Assembly (NCBI GenBank): GCA_009602725.1
Contig: WELB01000330.1
Coordinates: 65,044 to 86,746, forward strand
Source of the DNA: Spirogloea muscicola
Lineage: Eukaryota > Streptophyta > Zygnematophyceae > Spirogloeales > Spirogloeaceae
Direction of reading: 5' to 3'
DNA length: 21,703 bases
The notes under the pieces were generated by a model that saw nothing but the letters and a program-made list of their open reading frames with translations, was not told where the DNA came from and searched no databases. Shown here piece by piece: positions 9,990-19,548 of this stretch (positions are counted from its first letter, which is position 1; the number at the start of each line of letters is the position of its first letter). The position numbers were made by a program, and so were the translations under genes.

Positions 9990-10200
9990 AGTGATGGAGG
10001 GCCTGAGTGGCCAAGTACAGAGGCAAGCACATGACAAATGTACATCACATGCTGCTAAGCTGACCCGCTCAGTAAGCACGAGTCAGCACGTAGAGGTCGC
10101 TACTTGATACCCGAACACCGGACACCAAGTGACGAGCCCTTGTACCACCAGCTAAAGCTTGACCAGCTTTCTGGTGCTGGAAGGGTGCCAGGGTCTTTGC
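9990..10200 (-). repeat. Retrotransposon tail, - strand, facing the previous copy
   Basis: On the - strand, VSSSDLYVLTRAY then TGA (stop complement at 10069-10071) is followed by a 3' UTR. The whole block aligns with 19941-20130, another - strand tail, including GACCCGCTCAGTAA and CCAGCTTTCTGGTGC. With the + copy at 9655-9827 it forms a tail-to-tail inverted pair. Confidence 0.7.
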
Positions 10201-10359
10201 AAGTATGTACATAACAGCAAGTCACTAGCAAAGTAGGACGACAGAGGTCGAAGTTGTCCGATGTGTTTCTAATAGAGGAGCACTTAGAATAGAGCAAGTG
10301 ACGATAGTCAGCATAACAGTGGGCTCATGTCTGTAAGTGAGGGACCACCGGGACCACCC

Positions 10360-10852
10360 TTGTGGCGAGGTCTGTCCCATTGAGACATGCTGTCTGTACT
10401 TTCGAAAATGTAGTGCGTCACTTCTCTATGCCGACTGTGCCAGGTTGGGCGACACATCTGCGGAGAAGAGGAAGGAGCGACATTATTAGGACCAACCCCA
10501 GGGCGACCGCTTCTTCCCATGTGCCATGGACATATATGGCGGCTACAAAACGAAGTGGTCTTTCCTCCTCCATCGCCTGGCACAGCATGTCGATGCCTGC
10601 CGGCGTAGTCGGGCGGGTAGCTTAGGGCATTGTAGCGTCCCGCAAGCCATCGTTGTCTGCTATAGAATGCGGCTATCATTGAGTCTACAGCGCTCCCTGG
10701 CACTTGCGATACACCAGCGAGCTGGGCGTGCATTAGGCCAGGCTAATGGCTTCCGTGGTGGTGGTCTGGCTCCTCAGCTTAGCTTGTCTTATATATATGT
10801 GCTCACTCGAGGATATGTAGTGTCGCCCTTTGCCAGCTCATTACCCCGTTAG
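10360..10852 (+). pseudogene. Retrotransposon C-terminal fragment, + strand
   Basis: From about 10661 the frame reads YRMRLSLSLQRSLALAIHQ, RAGRALGQANG and SYIYVLTRGY, the family tail. The stop codon is lost (the next codons read VV). The upstream part (10360-10660) contains an Arg-rich stretch and SDIIRTNPR that could be the remains of the endonuclease region, but frames change and I cannot align it with confidence. Confidence 0.6.
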
Positions 10853-10859
10853 CAGGACA

Positions 10860-11404
10860 TCTGTAAGGCTAGCATTGGCCTCCCTTTCAATTTCATGCGC
10901 ACCACGCGCCTTCTCTCTGCAGGACAGTCTACTGTCGAAAAGAGTAAGCACGGACGAGCTTGCCTTGCAACTGTGCCGACTTGGTGACCGGTCAGCATAG
11001 TCCTGTCTGGGTAAGGCTCTTTAACGGCCGGTCTGCCTGGTGGTTCAGCCTGTGCCCTTTGGCGCAGCGCGCGATGCTCAAACGACGCCTGCTGGTGCAA
11101 CGCGGGTGGAGGCGGCACTGGTGACCCTAGGTCAGACCCGTCCCAAGCAAGCAAGAGACTGGACCGAGTGGACTACTCGTTCCCAGGACCATCTTCTCCC
11201 TTATGCTCGATCACTCAAAGATTTTGTTTTGAATCTACTAACTAGAGATAACTGAGAGCCCCCTTGCTGCCATCTTAGTACTTCGTACCTTGCTTTCTGC
11301 GCCAACCGGCTCCTTCTGACCTTGTCCATTCCTTGGGGCTGGCCCCTCAAAGAACCACAAGGTGTGTTGGGCTGAGCCCCGTTTGGAAGAGCTTACTTTT
11401 ATAT
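10860..11404 (+). repeat. Decayed retrotransposon tail and 3' UTR
   Basis: A frame ending LLTRDN then TGA (11253-11255) resembles the family end LLTRGY. The following CTGACCTTGTCCATTCC, GGGGCTGG and GGAAGAGCTTACT (11310-11400) match the 3' UTR type at 19090-19262. The part before about 11200 is unassigned; I see no known domain in it. Confidence 0.45.
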
Positions 11405-11574
11405 TCCTTTGGGTGAGCCGTCTGTCAGGATCGACTTCCTAAATTCCCAATAGTCGTTGCAGCCTAGGACCATCACTTTCACAAATCACCTACCATTATC
11501 CCGCCACTGCCTAGCCGCAACCGCCCAACCACAATTTGTCAAAGTGGATAAAAGCTGTTGGAGCCGGCTTCTGG
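11405..11574 (+). repeat. Repeat family B, left half (interrupted copy)
   Basis: Starts CCTTTGGGTGAGCCGTCTG and aligns with 16602-16763, including CCTACCATTATCCCGC and TTGGAGCCGGCTTCTGG. Similarity stops exactly after CTGG at 11574 and resumes at 13285. The family's function is unknown. Confidence 0.8.
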
Positions 11575-13284
11575 ACGTCTCAATCACCGCAGGCTACTCG
11601 TCTGCCTGGGTGCCAGACTCCCCCAGGCGGCCTCATCATCCTGGGATTCCCCCTCGGAAGGCCGTCTTTTGTCGACGGGCAACTGCGTGACCGGCTCCAG
11701 GAGTATTACCAACCGGTGGCCCGCCTCCCCGAGCTGCAGGACATGCAGCTGGCGCTTGCCATGCTCACCAGATGCATTGTGCAGCGTCCCCACCACCTGG
11801 CGCGGACGACCCTCCCTGCCGCCGAGACGCTGGAGGCCTACGCCACGTTCGACGCGGGCGTCATGGAGAGCGTGATGGCCCTCATCCGTCACACGGGCTT
11901 CCTCGACTCGCCAGCTGCGGCGCTCCAAGCCACTCTGCCCCTCGGCCGTGGCGGCCTCGGCTGCCGCTCGCTCGCTCGCATCTGCAGGCCAGCGTTTCCT
12001 CGGCAGTTGGGCCCAGGTCGCCACGTCGGTGGCGCAGCGCTTCTCCCATGATGGGCGGCCCCTGCTGCAATAGGCTGTGCGGAGGTGGCGACCGGCTCGT
12101 TGCCCTTTCAGGTGGCGCTCCGCTCCGCTCAAGACAATACACTTGCGGAACACGCTGCCCTCGCAGAGAGCGTGGTCCCGTTTGCCCACCTTGCCCATTT
12201 CACCGACTCGCAAACGCAGGCGCGTTACATGGCGGCAGTCGACAAGGCGCCCTTTACGGCCACGCTGCAGCTTCTCCCTGCAACCGACGTGCGCGGCCAT
12301 GCTCAATTGCTGTCGGCCGCCTCTCCCGGCGCGGCAGCCTGGCTCTCCGCGCTCCCCCTGTACGATGCCCTCAGGATGGCGGATGAGCTATTCCGAACGG
12401 CCACCCATCGCTTTTTGGGTCTTCCCCCGCCCTGTCTGCTCGGCGTGCTGCATTGTGAGTGTGGGGAGCGGTCGACAGACCCGGCGGAGCGCAGCGTATA
12501 TCCTCCGCTGCGCCACTGGAGGCGAACATACACCTGCTCACGACCTCCTCCGTGATGCAAGGTTCGGCATCTTCCAGGAGGCCGGATACACGGTTGCGAT
12601 GGAGAACACTTCCATTATGCCAATTCTCCAGAGGGCCGACGGACTCCACACACGCCGAGTCGACCTGGTGACGTCCACACCGGGAGACGGCGCGCGCATC
12701 ATTGCTGATGTGGTCACCACTGATGTGGTCGACCGCTTCAACCCGGTGCTCTCTGCCTCGCGGGCTGGCCATGCTGCGGCGAAGGCGGCTCGCAGCAAGG
12801 CGGCCAAATACGCCGACCACCCGGCTGCAGATGAGTTCGTCCCCCCTAGAGGACGTGCACGGGGCTCTTGGGTCCCAGTGGCTCGACCTGCTGGCCAGGC
12901 TTGCGCGGCGCGCTGTGTCTGGCAGACGCAGCGAGCCGGCTGACTTCAGCGCCGCTGGCTGGTAGGCCCAAGTCTATTTATTGTATGAGATTGTCGGTCT
13001 CCCTTCAGCGGTCCCATGGCCCAAGCCTTGCCTCTGCGTGCTGGCCGTGCTCTCGCTGTGGCCTCCGGCGTTCGTCAAGGGGATAGTTTTCCGGCAGCTA
13101 GTCTGTCGGATTTGAGGCTCCTCACTCGTCACTATTAAGTGGTCCAACCTCCCCCCGTTTTGACATAGCCCCTTACGTGACTGCGAAGCGGTTTTTGGCC
13201 CCTTCGAACCTTTATCAAGATACTTTGGGCTAGCTTTTCACAGCCCTTGCCCCCATTGGGAGTGCCACATCTTCTTTGAGCAAT
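11575..13284 (+). pseudogene. 5'-truncated non-LTR retrotransposon: RT end plus C-terminal endonuclease
   Basis: Remains of a retroelement polyprotein. The first frame carries GGLIILGFPLGRPSFVDG and LPLGRGGLGCRSLARI, typical of the region after the reverse transcriptase palm. A frameshift near 11990 leads to FLGSWAQVATSVAQRFSHDG, then a stop near 12071, then a frame to CECGERSTDPAE. Another shift near 12480 leads to ILRCATGGEHTPAHDLLRDA, RRVDLVTSTPGDG, IIADVVTTDVV and a Lys/Ala-rich AAKAARSKAAKYAD. CxCG...C followed by HD-x-LRD and two Asp-containing strands is the arrangement of C-terminal restriction-like endonuclease domains in some non-LTR elements. The tail reads MRLSVSLQRS (12990), LSDLRLLTRHY and TAA (near 13137), then a 3' UTR with GGGCTAGC...CAGCCC. 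It is dead: frameshifts and stops break it throughout. Confidence 0.82.
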
Positions 13285-13390
13285 GCGGGTGGCAGGATGG
13301 GTCTGAGCACCGATGCCATTTGTGGCACTGCCAGAGGCTATATGCCTCGATTGAAGCTAAGCTGGAGGTGCCCTGCTTGCGACTCCTTTC
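13285..13390 (+). repeat. Repeat family B, right half
   Basis: Begins GCGGGTGGCAGGATG and aligns with 16764-16863, including TGCCTCGAT, AAAGCTAAGCTGGA-like and TGCTTGCGACT. It continues the left half (11405-11574) without loss or gain relative to the uninterrupted copy. Confidence 0.8.
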
Positions 13391-13451
13391 GATGTTCCCG
13401 CCCCTTTGGACGAAAAGGGGCGATGTTCCCGCCCCTTTGGACGAAAAAAAA
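13390..13451. repeat. 31-bp tandem duplication
   Basis: Two copies of a 31-bp unit starting CGATGTTCCCGCCCCTTTGG lie side by side and differ only near the end, where the second passes into a run of A. The unit is absent from the sister family B copy, so it arose after the copies separated. Confidence 0.9.
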
Positions 13452-13486
13452 TTTGGGCTGGCTTTTCACAGCTCTTCTTTCCTTTG

Positions 13487-13914
13487 GGAGATGTACTACT
13501 TCTCTGCTTTTTCAACATTAGACAAGAATAAGAGACCCCCTTATATGACGACAGGTGCAGCCCGTCACTATCCTTTCAAATCTACAGAAAAGAGCCACCG
13601 ACAGGTTATTGCACGACAAGGCATGCATAGGGACCCCGAGTGGTGGCTCCTGGTATGCTGAGGGCGATAAGTCTTGCCAATGTCCTCCGGATGCTCAACC
13701 TCCGGCATCCTCCTCAACGTCCTGAGACACCAACCTCCTGCTGCTGCCACAAGCTTAGCCAGTGCCCCCCGTACGCCTTGCTCGCGGGGTCAACCCCGGC
13801 GAGCTTTGTGTAGTGGCCATCGCCGCACGAGGCGGCGGCCCGACAGCCCGGAGTCAACGGGGCCCACGCGGCCCGGAGTTTCGGCACAGCCCGCCTTGAC
13901 GCGTGATTCCTCAG
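13487..13914. repeat. Repeat family A, copy 1
   Basis: Aligns over its whole length with 17880-18296 and in part with 17285-17589. Shared landmarks are GAGCCACCGACGGG-like, GCACGACAAGG, CTCAACCTCCGGCATCC and CATCGCCGCACGA. On the - strand a stretch near 13665-13730 resembles the - strand retroelement at 20821-20885 (both give LRRxxE and TLARL or SLARL). It may thus derive from the reverse-transcriptase end of a - strand copy, but that is tentative. Confidence 0.75.
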
Positions 13915-13959
13915 CAAGCTGCCCCGCCCGGGGGGGCTGCCCTTAAGGTCCTTCGTCTC

Positions 13960-14275
13960 GTTTCTCCCCCTTTCTTCGGCCCTTGTCGCGCCCTTGCAGC
14001 AGCCTCTGGTCTGCGCAGCGGGGTTGCTCTCCCTCCCCTCAGCTCATCTGACTTCCTACTGCTGACACGGGGGTATTGAGGGCGCCCTGTCTGCCTACCC
14101 TTGGCTCCGTCATATACACCTGTATGCATCTGGCTGGCAGTTTACAGCCAATTCTTTAATATCAGCAGCCGCATTCTCCCTTTGGCACCTCTTTCTTTAG
14201 CTGTGGACATTGTTCATTCTTTTTGGGCTGGCTTTGCCAGCCCCTCTACGGGCGAGCACTTTCTTCTCTCTTCCT
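13960..14275 (+). repeat. Retrotransposon tail with hairpin, + strand
   Basis: Reads ALAAASGLRSGVALPP then SSSDFLLLTRGY and TGA (14077-14079), an intact family C-terminus. The 3' UTR carries a perfect 8-bp hairpin, GGGCTGGC-TTT-GCCAGCCC, at 14225-14243, then GGGCGAGCACTTTCTTCTC, the usual end. Confidence 0.82.
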
Positions 14276-14440
14276 TTCGGGCTGGCTGTTCACAGCTCAA
14301 GAGGAGATATTCAATACCCAGTGGCTACTTGAGACGCTGTGTGCTTAACGCTCTTCTGGCCCCTTCGAATTCATTCATTCTTTTATCCTGGGCTGGCCAG
14401 TCACAGCCCTCTACTGGAGAAGTCTTTGTTCTCACAGGCC
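14276..14440 (+). repeat. Decayed retroelement 3' UTR piece
   Basis: Contains TTTCGGGCTGGCTGTTCACAGC, a degenerate tail end (CCCAGTGGCTACTTGAG near 14318), GGCCCCTTCGAATTCATTC and GGGCTGGCCAGTCACAGCCC, the usual 3' UTR order, on the same strand as the previous copy. Confidence 0.5.
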
Positions 14441-14455
14441 CCGCCCCTCCTGGGA

Positions 14456-14640
14456 GGAAGAGGGGCTGGCAAAGCGAAGAGGGGCTGGCAAACCCAGCTC
14501 AAAAAGAATGTATAATGTCCACAGCCAAAAGTAGAGGTGCCGAAAAAGGACTACACTACCAAACACGACAACGCTCTGGGGAAGCTCAGTACCCGCGAGT
14601 TAGCAACATCAGGTCGGAGTAGCTCGTTGCCGGGAAGGGT
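14456..14640 (-). repeat. Retrotransposon tail, - strand, convergent with 13960-14275
   Basis: On the - strand FPATSYSDLMLLTRGY ends in TGA (complement at 14586-14588). The UTR runs down through ACATTATACATTC and GGGTTTGCCAGCCCC. A 19-bp tandem pair starting GAAGAGGGGCTGGCAAA occupies about 14457-14494. The two UTRs meet tail to tail. Confidence 0.72.
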
Positions 14641-15909
14641 GTAACACTTCAAGGCGGCTTTCCCGCATCACGTGGCAGTACTGTCTCAGTGGATAAAATC
14701 ACATGTGAAGCTGTGTCATCTCTAGATGTATGTACAAAGGGCTGCCATAGATTTGGCAGACTGGCTATGATGTGGGTGACAAGTGGCGTGTGTGCCACCG
14801 CATCCTTGCTTGGCGCTGAACCATGTGTGCATTCTCGTCAATTTGGTAATTGTCGCTTGTATTTCACAAGGACTTTCCCTGTGTAGCAGCTATCGGCTGT
14901 ACTGCGAGTCAGCACGGGCTTGCCGAGACCAATCAGACTTGTATGAATTGGGCTCTCATGTATTAACGCCCAACCCAAGCTGGCTCTATGCCCGTGGAAG
15001 TTGTGGACTTTGTCGTGAGATCAGTACTGTGTAATACCTCAGCATGGGTGGCCCCTGCTTTGGTACTCACCTTGCCATACCTCTGGTGTTGGCGGCTGGC
15101 GCGCCCTCACCTTGTTTTGTGCGTGGGCACACTCCAAATCCTGGAAGCCTATGGTGCTTGGCACTGTAGTGAGATGAGGACTGTGGCTGGCCGCCATCCT
15201 CAATGGCCTAGTGGCCTATGTGGCCCTGGTCAGTAGCACCTCGGTGTTATCTACTTCCAGTACAAGTGCACGGCTCTCCATAGCTGTTGATGACGTAATC
15301 ACGGCAACCGGCTAAGTTGGTGTGCTGAGGCAGGGTCGGCGAATGTTGTCAATGCCCCCTGCAGCACCCGCTGCCTGGAACTCTCTTCGCTTTTGTACTC
15401 TCTGCGGTGCTTACGTGTCAAGCCACGTGAACCGGGTATGGACGAGACAAGGTGTGGCTCTGTGTCCTGCTCGAGTGGTCTGTCTGTAAGCCCGCATGCT
15501 GAGTAGTGATGATTGCGCAATTGGCCCAGCTATGTGCCTGAGTATCTCTGTGCACTCGAGGTGTATAAGCTGCCGACATAGGATGCCTTCAGCTGGCCAG
15601 TGTATTTTGGGTACTCTGGGTGACTGCTCATCTCTGCCTTTGGTCGTCAAAGGGTTGACTTGCATGGGATTAGCTTTCAGCATTCTGGCAAGCTGAGCTG
15701 GAAGGCTGTTCTTGAAGACGTACTCTCACATGAAACCAGCTTTGGCTGTGTATCTCATTGTGATGATGCGCAGAGTCTCGCCCTGACTCTGTTGTGAGTG
15801 TTGTATTCTCACGTGGTGTAACTCTTGACGATTGTCGTGTGGTGCACCTATCCTGTGACGTCCTGATCCCTAAACACGCAGTCAGTGGTTAGTATGTCCT
15901 TATTGAGTT
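14641..15909. other. No feature recognised
   Basis: About 1.27 kb with no long frame of believable composition, no similarity to the repeats elsewhere in the window and no RNA gene I can see. It may be unique intergenic DNA or an older element worn beyond recognition. Confidence 0.4.
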
Positions 15910-16550
15910 CAGACCTAGGGGGTTTAGGAACTAACCCCCCACATAGTGGAGCGCCAAAGCACACGGTGCCCTCAAATGCATCACATAGCACAGCGGACGT
16001 CTTACCCTGAGGCGCCGCCAGAAGGCGGCGACTCTACAGAGGGTCTGAAATAGTAGCTGGCCCCAGATGGGGCGCAACCGTGGCACTAATGGAGAGCCGG
16101 CGATGTCCGCAGCGATGGGCTGCGGCGACGGGCTGGGCAGCAGACGGCAGCAGCAGAGCTGGGGCGGCGGCTGCGGCAGCAGGCAAGCAAGGCTATGCCT
16201 CTCTCTGGGCGTCACTGGTCCGACTAAAGAGTCTGGCCTACTACTTATAGCGTTCCACCTGCCACCCCTCCACGGAGGGTGTGACGAGGGCAGCCCCAAG
16301 GTCCGACCCCCCGGAGGAGCGGACCCGCACAATGGGGATACGACTGGCGCGGGTAGCCCCCAAGGTCCGGCCCCTGGAAGAGCGGACCTGCACAACGAGG
16401 ATACAGGGGGGCGTGCCGCGCGTACTGCGGGCTGCGCGTGGCGCGAGCCTGACGAGTGGGATACAAGTCCAGGGGACTGGCGCGTGCCGCGCGTGACTGG
16501 CGCGTGACTGGCCCGTTAAGCGCGTGAAGCCGTTTACCGGGACCGTTTGG
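15910..16550. repeat. GC-rich block with 64-bp tandem repeat
   Basis: Opens with an imperfect stem, GGGGGTT at 15918-15924 against AACCCCC at 15933-15939. From about 16060 it is strongly GC-rich. Units 16287-16350 and 16351-16414 repeat with a 64-bp period (AAGGTCCG at 16298 and 16362), and a partial third lies near 16453-16483. Short GACTGGCGCGT repeats follow to 16515. Long frames exist on both strands here, as expected of GC-rich DNA, without recognisable domains. Confidence 0.65.
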
Positions 16551-16595
16551 CTCATTCAAACTGGCTCGTGCAAACGGGCGGACGTAACGGTTCTC

Positions 16596-16926
16596 TTCCT
16601 TTGGGTGAGCCGTCTGGCAGGGGTTGGTCCCCTGAATTCTATATGGCCGGTGTAGCCTGGACCATCACTTTCACAGATCACCTACCATTATCCCGCTGCT
16701 GCCTAGCCACCCGCCCAGCCACAAATTGTAAGGTGGATAATACCTGTTGGAGCCGGCTTCTGGGCGGGTGGCAGGATGAGTCTGAGCACAGATGCCACGT
16801 GGCACTGGCAGATGGGATGTATGCCTCGATCAAAGCTAAGCTGGATGTGCCGTGCTTGCGACTTCCTTCTGTAAACCGGCCCCTTCGGAGCTTGTGTATT
16901 CTTTTCGGGCTGGCTTTTAATTCCTA
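16596..16926 (+). repeat. Repeat family B, uninterrupted copy
   Basis: Contains both halves of family B in one piece: CTTTGGGTGAGCCGTCTG at 16602, CCGGCTTCTGG ending at 16763 and GCGGGTGGCAGG from 16764. It ends with CCCCTTCGGAG and TCGGGCTGGCTTTT, the retroelement 3' UTR pattern. One frame gives DGMYASIKAKLDVPCLRLPS, which I do not recognise. Confidence 0.8.
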
Positions 16927-17284
16927 GCAGTGATGCTCTAATACTCAAGCACACTACATGCAAGTGGCTGTGCAACACTTCATGGTGTGAAGTAGTAGCG
17001 GTGCAGTGCTGAAGATCGAATAAACGTAGCCAGAATAATATAGAGATGCTCATAGACTTTGACGAGGGCTCAAGTCAGATTTCCAAACTGAATCACCACC
17101 CTCCTGAAATTTCAAGTACTGAGTATTAGATCCGAAGCACGACGTGATCTCTACGTTCACTGGCTGCAACTAGGACAGTGGCGGATGATTGAGTGGCGCA
17201 ATCACCTCCCCCAGTCTGACATTGGCAGCATGAGGACATGTAAGACTCACAGCCGTCGCCCCCTTCAAAATGTAGTACTACTCT
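16927..17284. other. No feature recognised
   Basis: About 360 bp with no frame worth calling and no similarity to the other repeats. Confidence 0.4.
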
Positions 17285-17589
17285 GTTTCGTTCAGACCAG
17301 AGCAGAATATGAGTCCCTCTTGTATGTCAACAGCAGCCTCGTAGTATGTTCATGCGTGTAGCCAGTCACCAAGCTCGTCAAATTCGCAGTAACGAGCCAC
17401 CGACGGGATATGGCACGACAAGGGCGTGCAAGCGACCTCAAGTGGTGGCTCCTCGATGCGGAGAGATGAATCTTATCAATGTCCTCCGGATGCTCTCACC
17501 CTCCGGCATCGTCCTCAACGACTTTCTTCTCCCGAGACACCCACCTTCTGCTGCTGCCACAAGCTTTGCCTGTGGACCCGTACGCCTTG
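17285..17589. repeat. Repeat family A, copy 2 (partial)
   Basis: Shares ACGAGCCACCGACGGGATAT, GCACGACAAGGGCGTGCA, TCCTCCGGATGCTC and CTGCTGCTGCCACAAGCTTT with copies 1 and 3. It stops at the CGTACGCCTTGCTC stretch near 17589, where the retroelement tail begins. Confidence 0.75.
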
Positions 17590-17875
17590 CTCCCTCGCTC
17601 ACGCCGTCCACTCGCGTGCAGGCCGTGCTATCGTTGCTGCTTCCGGGTTTCGTCTGCCTGCATTGTTTCCAGCTTCGAGCTATTCTAACCAGATGCTGCT
17701 CACCCGCGGGTATTAAGCTTCCTGTGGTTCCGTCGTGTGTAGTTGTCTAGATGCCTAGCTGTGTAATTCCCTTCTTTCCGGCACCTGTTGTGGCTCTTTG
17801 GTGTTTTTGTGCATTCTTTTTTGGCTGGCTTTTGCCAGCTCCTCTTTTCTATGGGCGAGCTCTTCTTCTTGCCCC
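17590..17875 (+). repeat. Retrotransposon tail with hairpin, + strand
   Basis: Reads SLAHAVHSRAGRAIVAASG, FPASSYSNQMLLTRGY and TAA near 17714. The UTR follows, with hairpin GGCTGGC-TTTT-GCCAGC at 17823-17839 and the GGGCGAGCTC end. Confidence 0.82.
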
Positions 17876-17879
17876 CTTT

Positions 17880-18296
17880 GGAAGAGTTACTACTTGTCTG
17901 TTTCTTCAACGCCAGACCAAAGTATGAGTCCCCTTATCTGTCCACGCGTGCAGCCCGTCACCATCCTTGTCAATCTACAGTTACGAGCCACCGACGGGAT
18001 ATCGCACGACAAGGGCGTGCATAGAGACCCAAAGTTGTAAATTCTGGTATGCTGAAGGAGATGGATCTTGCCCAAATCCCTCCGGACGCTCTCAACCTCC
18101 GGCATCCTCCTCAACGTCCTGCGACGCATACCTTCTGCTGCCACAAGCTTAGCCCGTGCCCCTTGTACGACTTGCTCGCGTGGTCAACGCCGCCTAGGTT
18201 GGCGGCGCGGCCATCGCCGCACGAAGTGGCAGTTGGGGTCATTGGGGCCCACGCGGCCAGGAGTCCCGGCATAGCCGCCTTGACGCGTGATCCTCC
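17880..18296. repeat. Repeat family A, copy 3
   Basis: Full-length match to copy 1 (13487-13914), starting GGAAGAGTTACTACTTG and ending CCTTGACGCGTGATCCTC. As in copy 1, it follows a retroelement 3' UTR and precedes another retroelement tail. Confidence 0.78.
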
Positions 18297-18299
18297 TCT

Positions 18300-18530
18300 T
18301 TGCCTCTGGCTCTGGCCAGGGGACCCACTTCCAGGAGCCCAGCATCTCTGATCTGCGGCTGCTTAGCAGGGGTTACTGAGTGTCTCGTAGCAGCTTTATT
18401 TCTGTTACTTAGCGCTTCCCCTGGCCCCCTTCTCGTACTCTGTTCATTCTTTTTCGGGCTGGTTGTTCCAGCTCCTATTCTCAATGGGCTTTCTATGGGC
18501 GAGCACTTTCTTCTTTTTCCTTTTCGATTC
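18300..18530 (+). repeat. Young retrotransposon tail, + strand
   Basis: Reads ASGSGQGTHFQEPSISDLRL and LLSRGY-stop, then a UTR almost identical to positions 45-168 and to the right-end copy. Hairpin at 18456-18474 with one arm mutated (CCAGCTC). A 12-bp partial duplication inserts an extra TTTCTATGGGC before GAGCAC. Confidence 0.85.
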
Positions 18531-18602
18531 CTCGCTGCTAGCCGGAGAGGCTGCTCTTTGTGGTCCTTCTCCTCAAGGTCCTTCTGAAAATTCACTTATT
18601 GC

Positions 18603-18725
18603 GCGCTTTCGACTTGTGGCTGCTGACTTAAAGTTACTATGATCTTCCTATGTGGTACTTGCACCTCTTGCTGGCGTCTTGGAGACTAGTATCCTGCTTT
18701 TTGCGCAATTCGGCCCTTTCAGACG
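18603..18725 (+). repeat. Decayed retrotransposon tail, + strand, interrupted
   Basis: CGACTTGTGGCTGCTGACTT followed by AAAGTTACTATG is a worn SDLxLLTRGY end. The UTR has TCTTGGAGACTAGTATCCTG and GGCCCTTTCAGAC, also seen at 19077-19127. The - strand copy 18727-19070 separates the two matching stretches. Confidence 0.5.
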
Positions 18726-18726
18726 T

Positions 18727-19070
18727 CAGCAAGTGGGCGCTCAATAACCTATGCACTCTGGTCAGCACGTGCAAGTCAGAAGAATTGGAGGGTAGGAAAG
18801 CGCCGCCGTGATGAACCCGGGGGCAGCAGCCAAGGCGCGGCCTGCACGCAAGTGGACGGCAAAAGCTAAGGACCGCTGCAGGGAGAAGGCGTGCGGAGCG
18901 CATGAACTAAAGAAGAAGGGCTCGCCCATTGAGGATAGGGGCTGAGAAAGCCAGCCCAAAAAAGAATGTACAAAGTACGAGAAGGGGGCCAGAGAATAAA
19001 GGGAGGCCAATACAAGCCAACACATTGTTTAAGGAGATGGCAAGGCGCATCCTGTACACTTGAGCAAGCG
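18727..19070 (-). repeat. Two joined retrotransposon tail pieces, - strand
   Basis: Reading the - strand: VYRMRLAISL (near 19050), then a 3' UTR with GGGCTGGCTTTCTCAGCCCC and the GGGCGAGCCCTTCTTCTTT end at about 18905. After this comes a second C-terminus, FSLQRSLAFAVHLRAGRALA, ending near SDLHVLTR with a broken stop. The second piece starts right at the end of the first. Confidence 0.68.
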
Positions 19071-19119
19071 ACCCGACTGTCTTGGAGACTACTATCCTGC
19101 TTTTGGCGCCATCCGGCCA

Positions 19120-19445
19120 TTTCAGACCTTGTAACATTCCTCTGGGCTGACTCTCACAGCCATTGCCGAAAATTGGAAGAGCTAATTCTTCTTCTTCAGA
19201 CCTTGTCCACGCCTTTGGGCTGGCCTCTCACTGCCATTGCTGTGATTTGGAAGAGCTTATTCCTTGCCTATCTGTCTCAGCCCTTTTTGGCCCCTTCGGA
19301 CCTTGTCATTCACGGCGGGCTGGCTTTTCACATTGTAACCTACAATAACCTTCTCACAGCTCTCGCCCTCTTTGGTCCTCTTGGCCACTCAGGCCCTCCA
19401 TTGCTTATTAGACGCTCCATTTTGCTTTGGAAGAGCTCACCTCTT
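19120..19445 (+). repeat. Array of GGGCTGG-core UTR units
   Basis: Units with the order CAGACCTTGTCCA, TTTGGGCTGGCCTCTCAC(A)GCC, a short spacer and TTGGAAGAGCT recur at 19123-19190, 19197-19262 and, expanded, 19293-19440. The same unit is at 11310-11398 (+), 19765-19850 (-) and twice in 20930-21015. They look like amplified retroelement 3' UTR segments. Confidence 0.65.
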
Positions 19446-19548
19446 GTTGTGCGTCCATTTGCAGAAGCACTAGCTCACAGGATTCACGAAGAGTAGTTTC
19501 GTTAATTTGCGCTTGCCGGCCATTCCAGCCCTTGTTCAGTCCTTCTGG

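Noticed and set aside
11584-12306. 240-codon - strand frame
   Set aside because: It is antisense to the clear + strand retroelement blocks and shows no domain of its own; GC-rich coding DNA often gives such shadows.
14641-15909. Small + strand frames as genes
   Set aside because: All are under 85 codons, overlap in several frames and lack recognisable motifs or splice partners.
15931-16395. 154-codon frame on the - strand and a 146-codon + frame over the same DNA (16067-16507)
   Set aside because: Both lie in GC-rich tandem-repeat DNA where stops are rare; composition is Pro/Arg/Gly-rich and no domain is visible.
19120-19445. Spaced similar units as a CRISPR array
   Set aside because: Unit length and spacing vary, the units are imperfect and occur on both strands, and the genome is eukaryotic.
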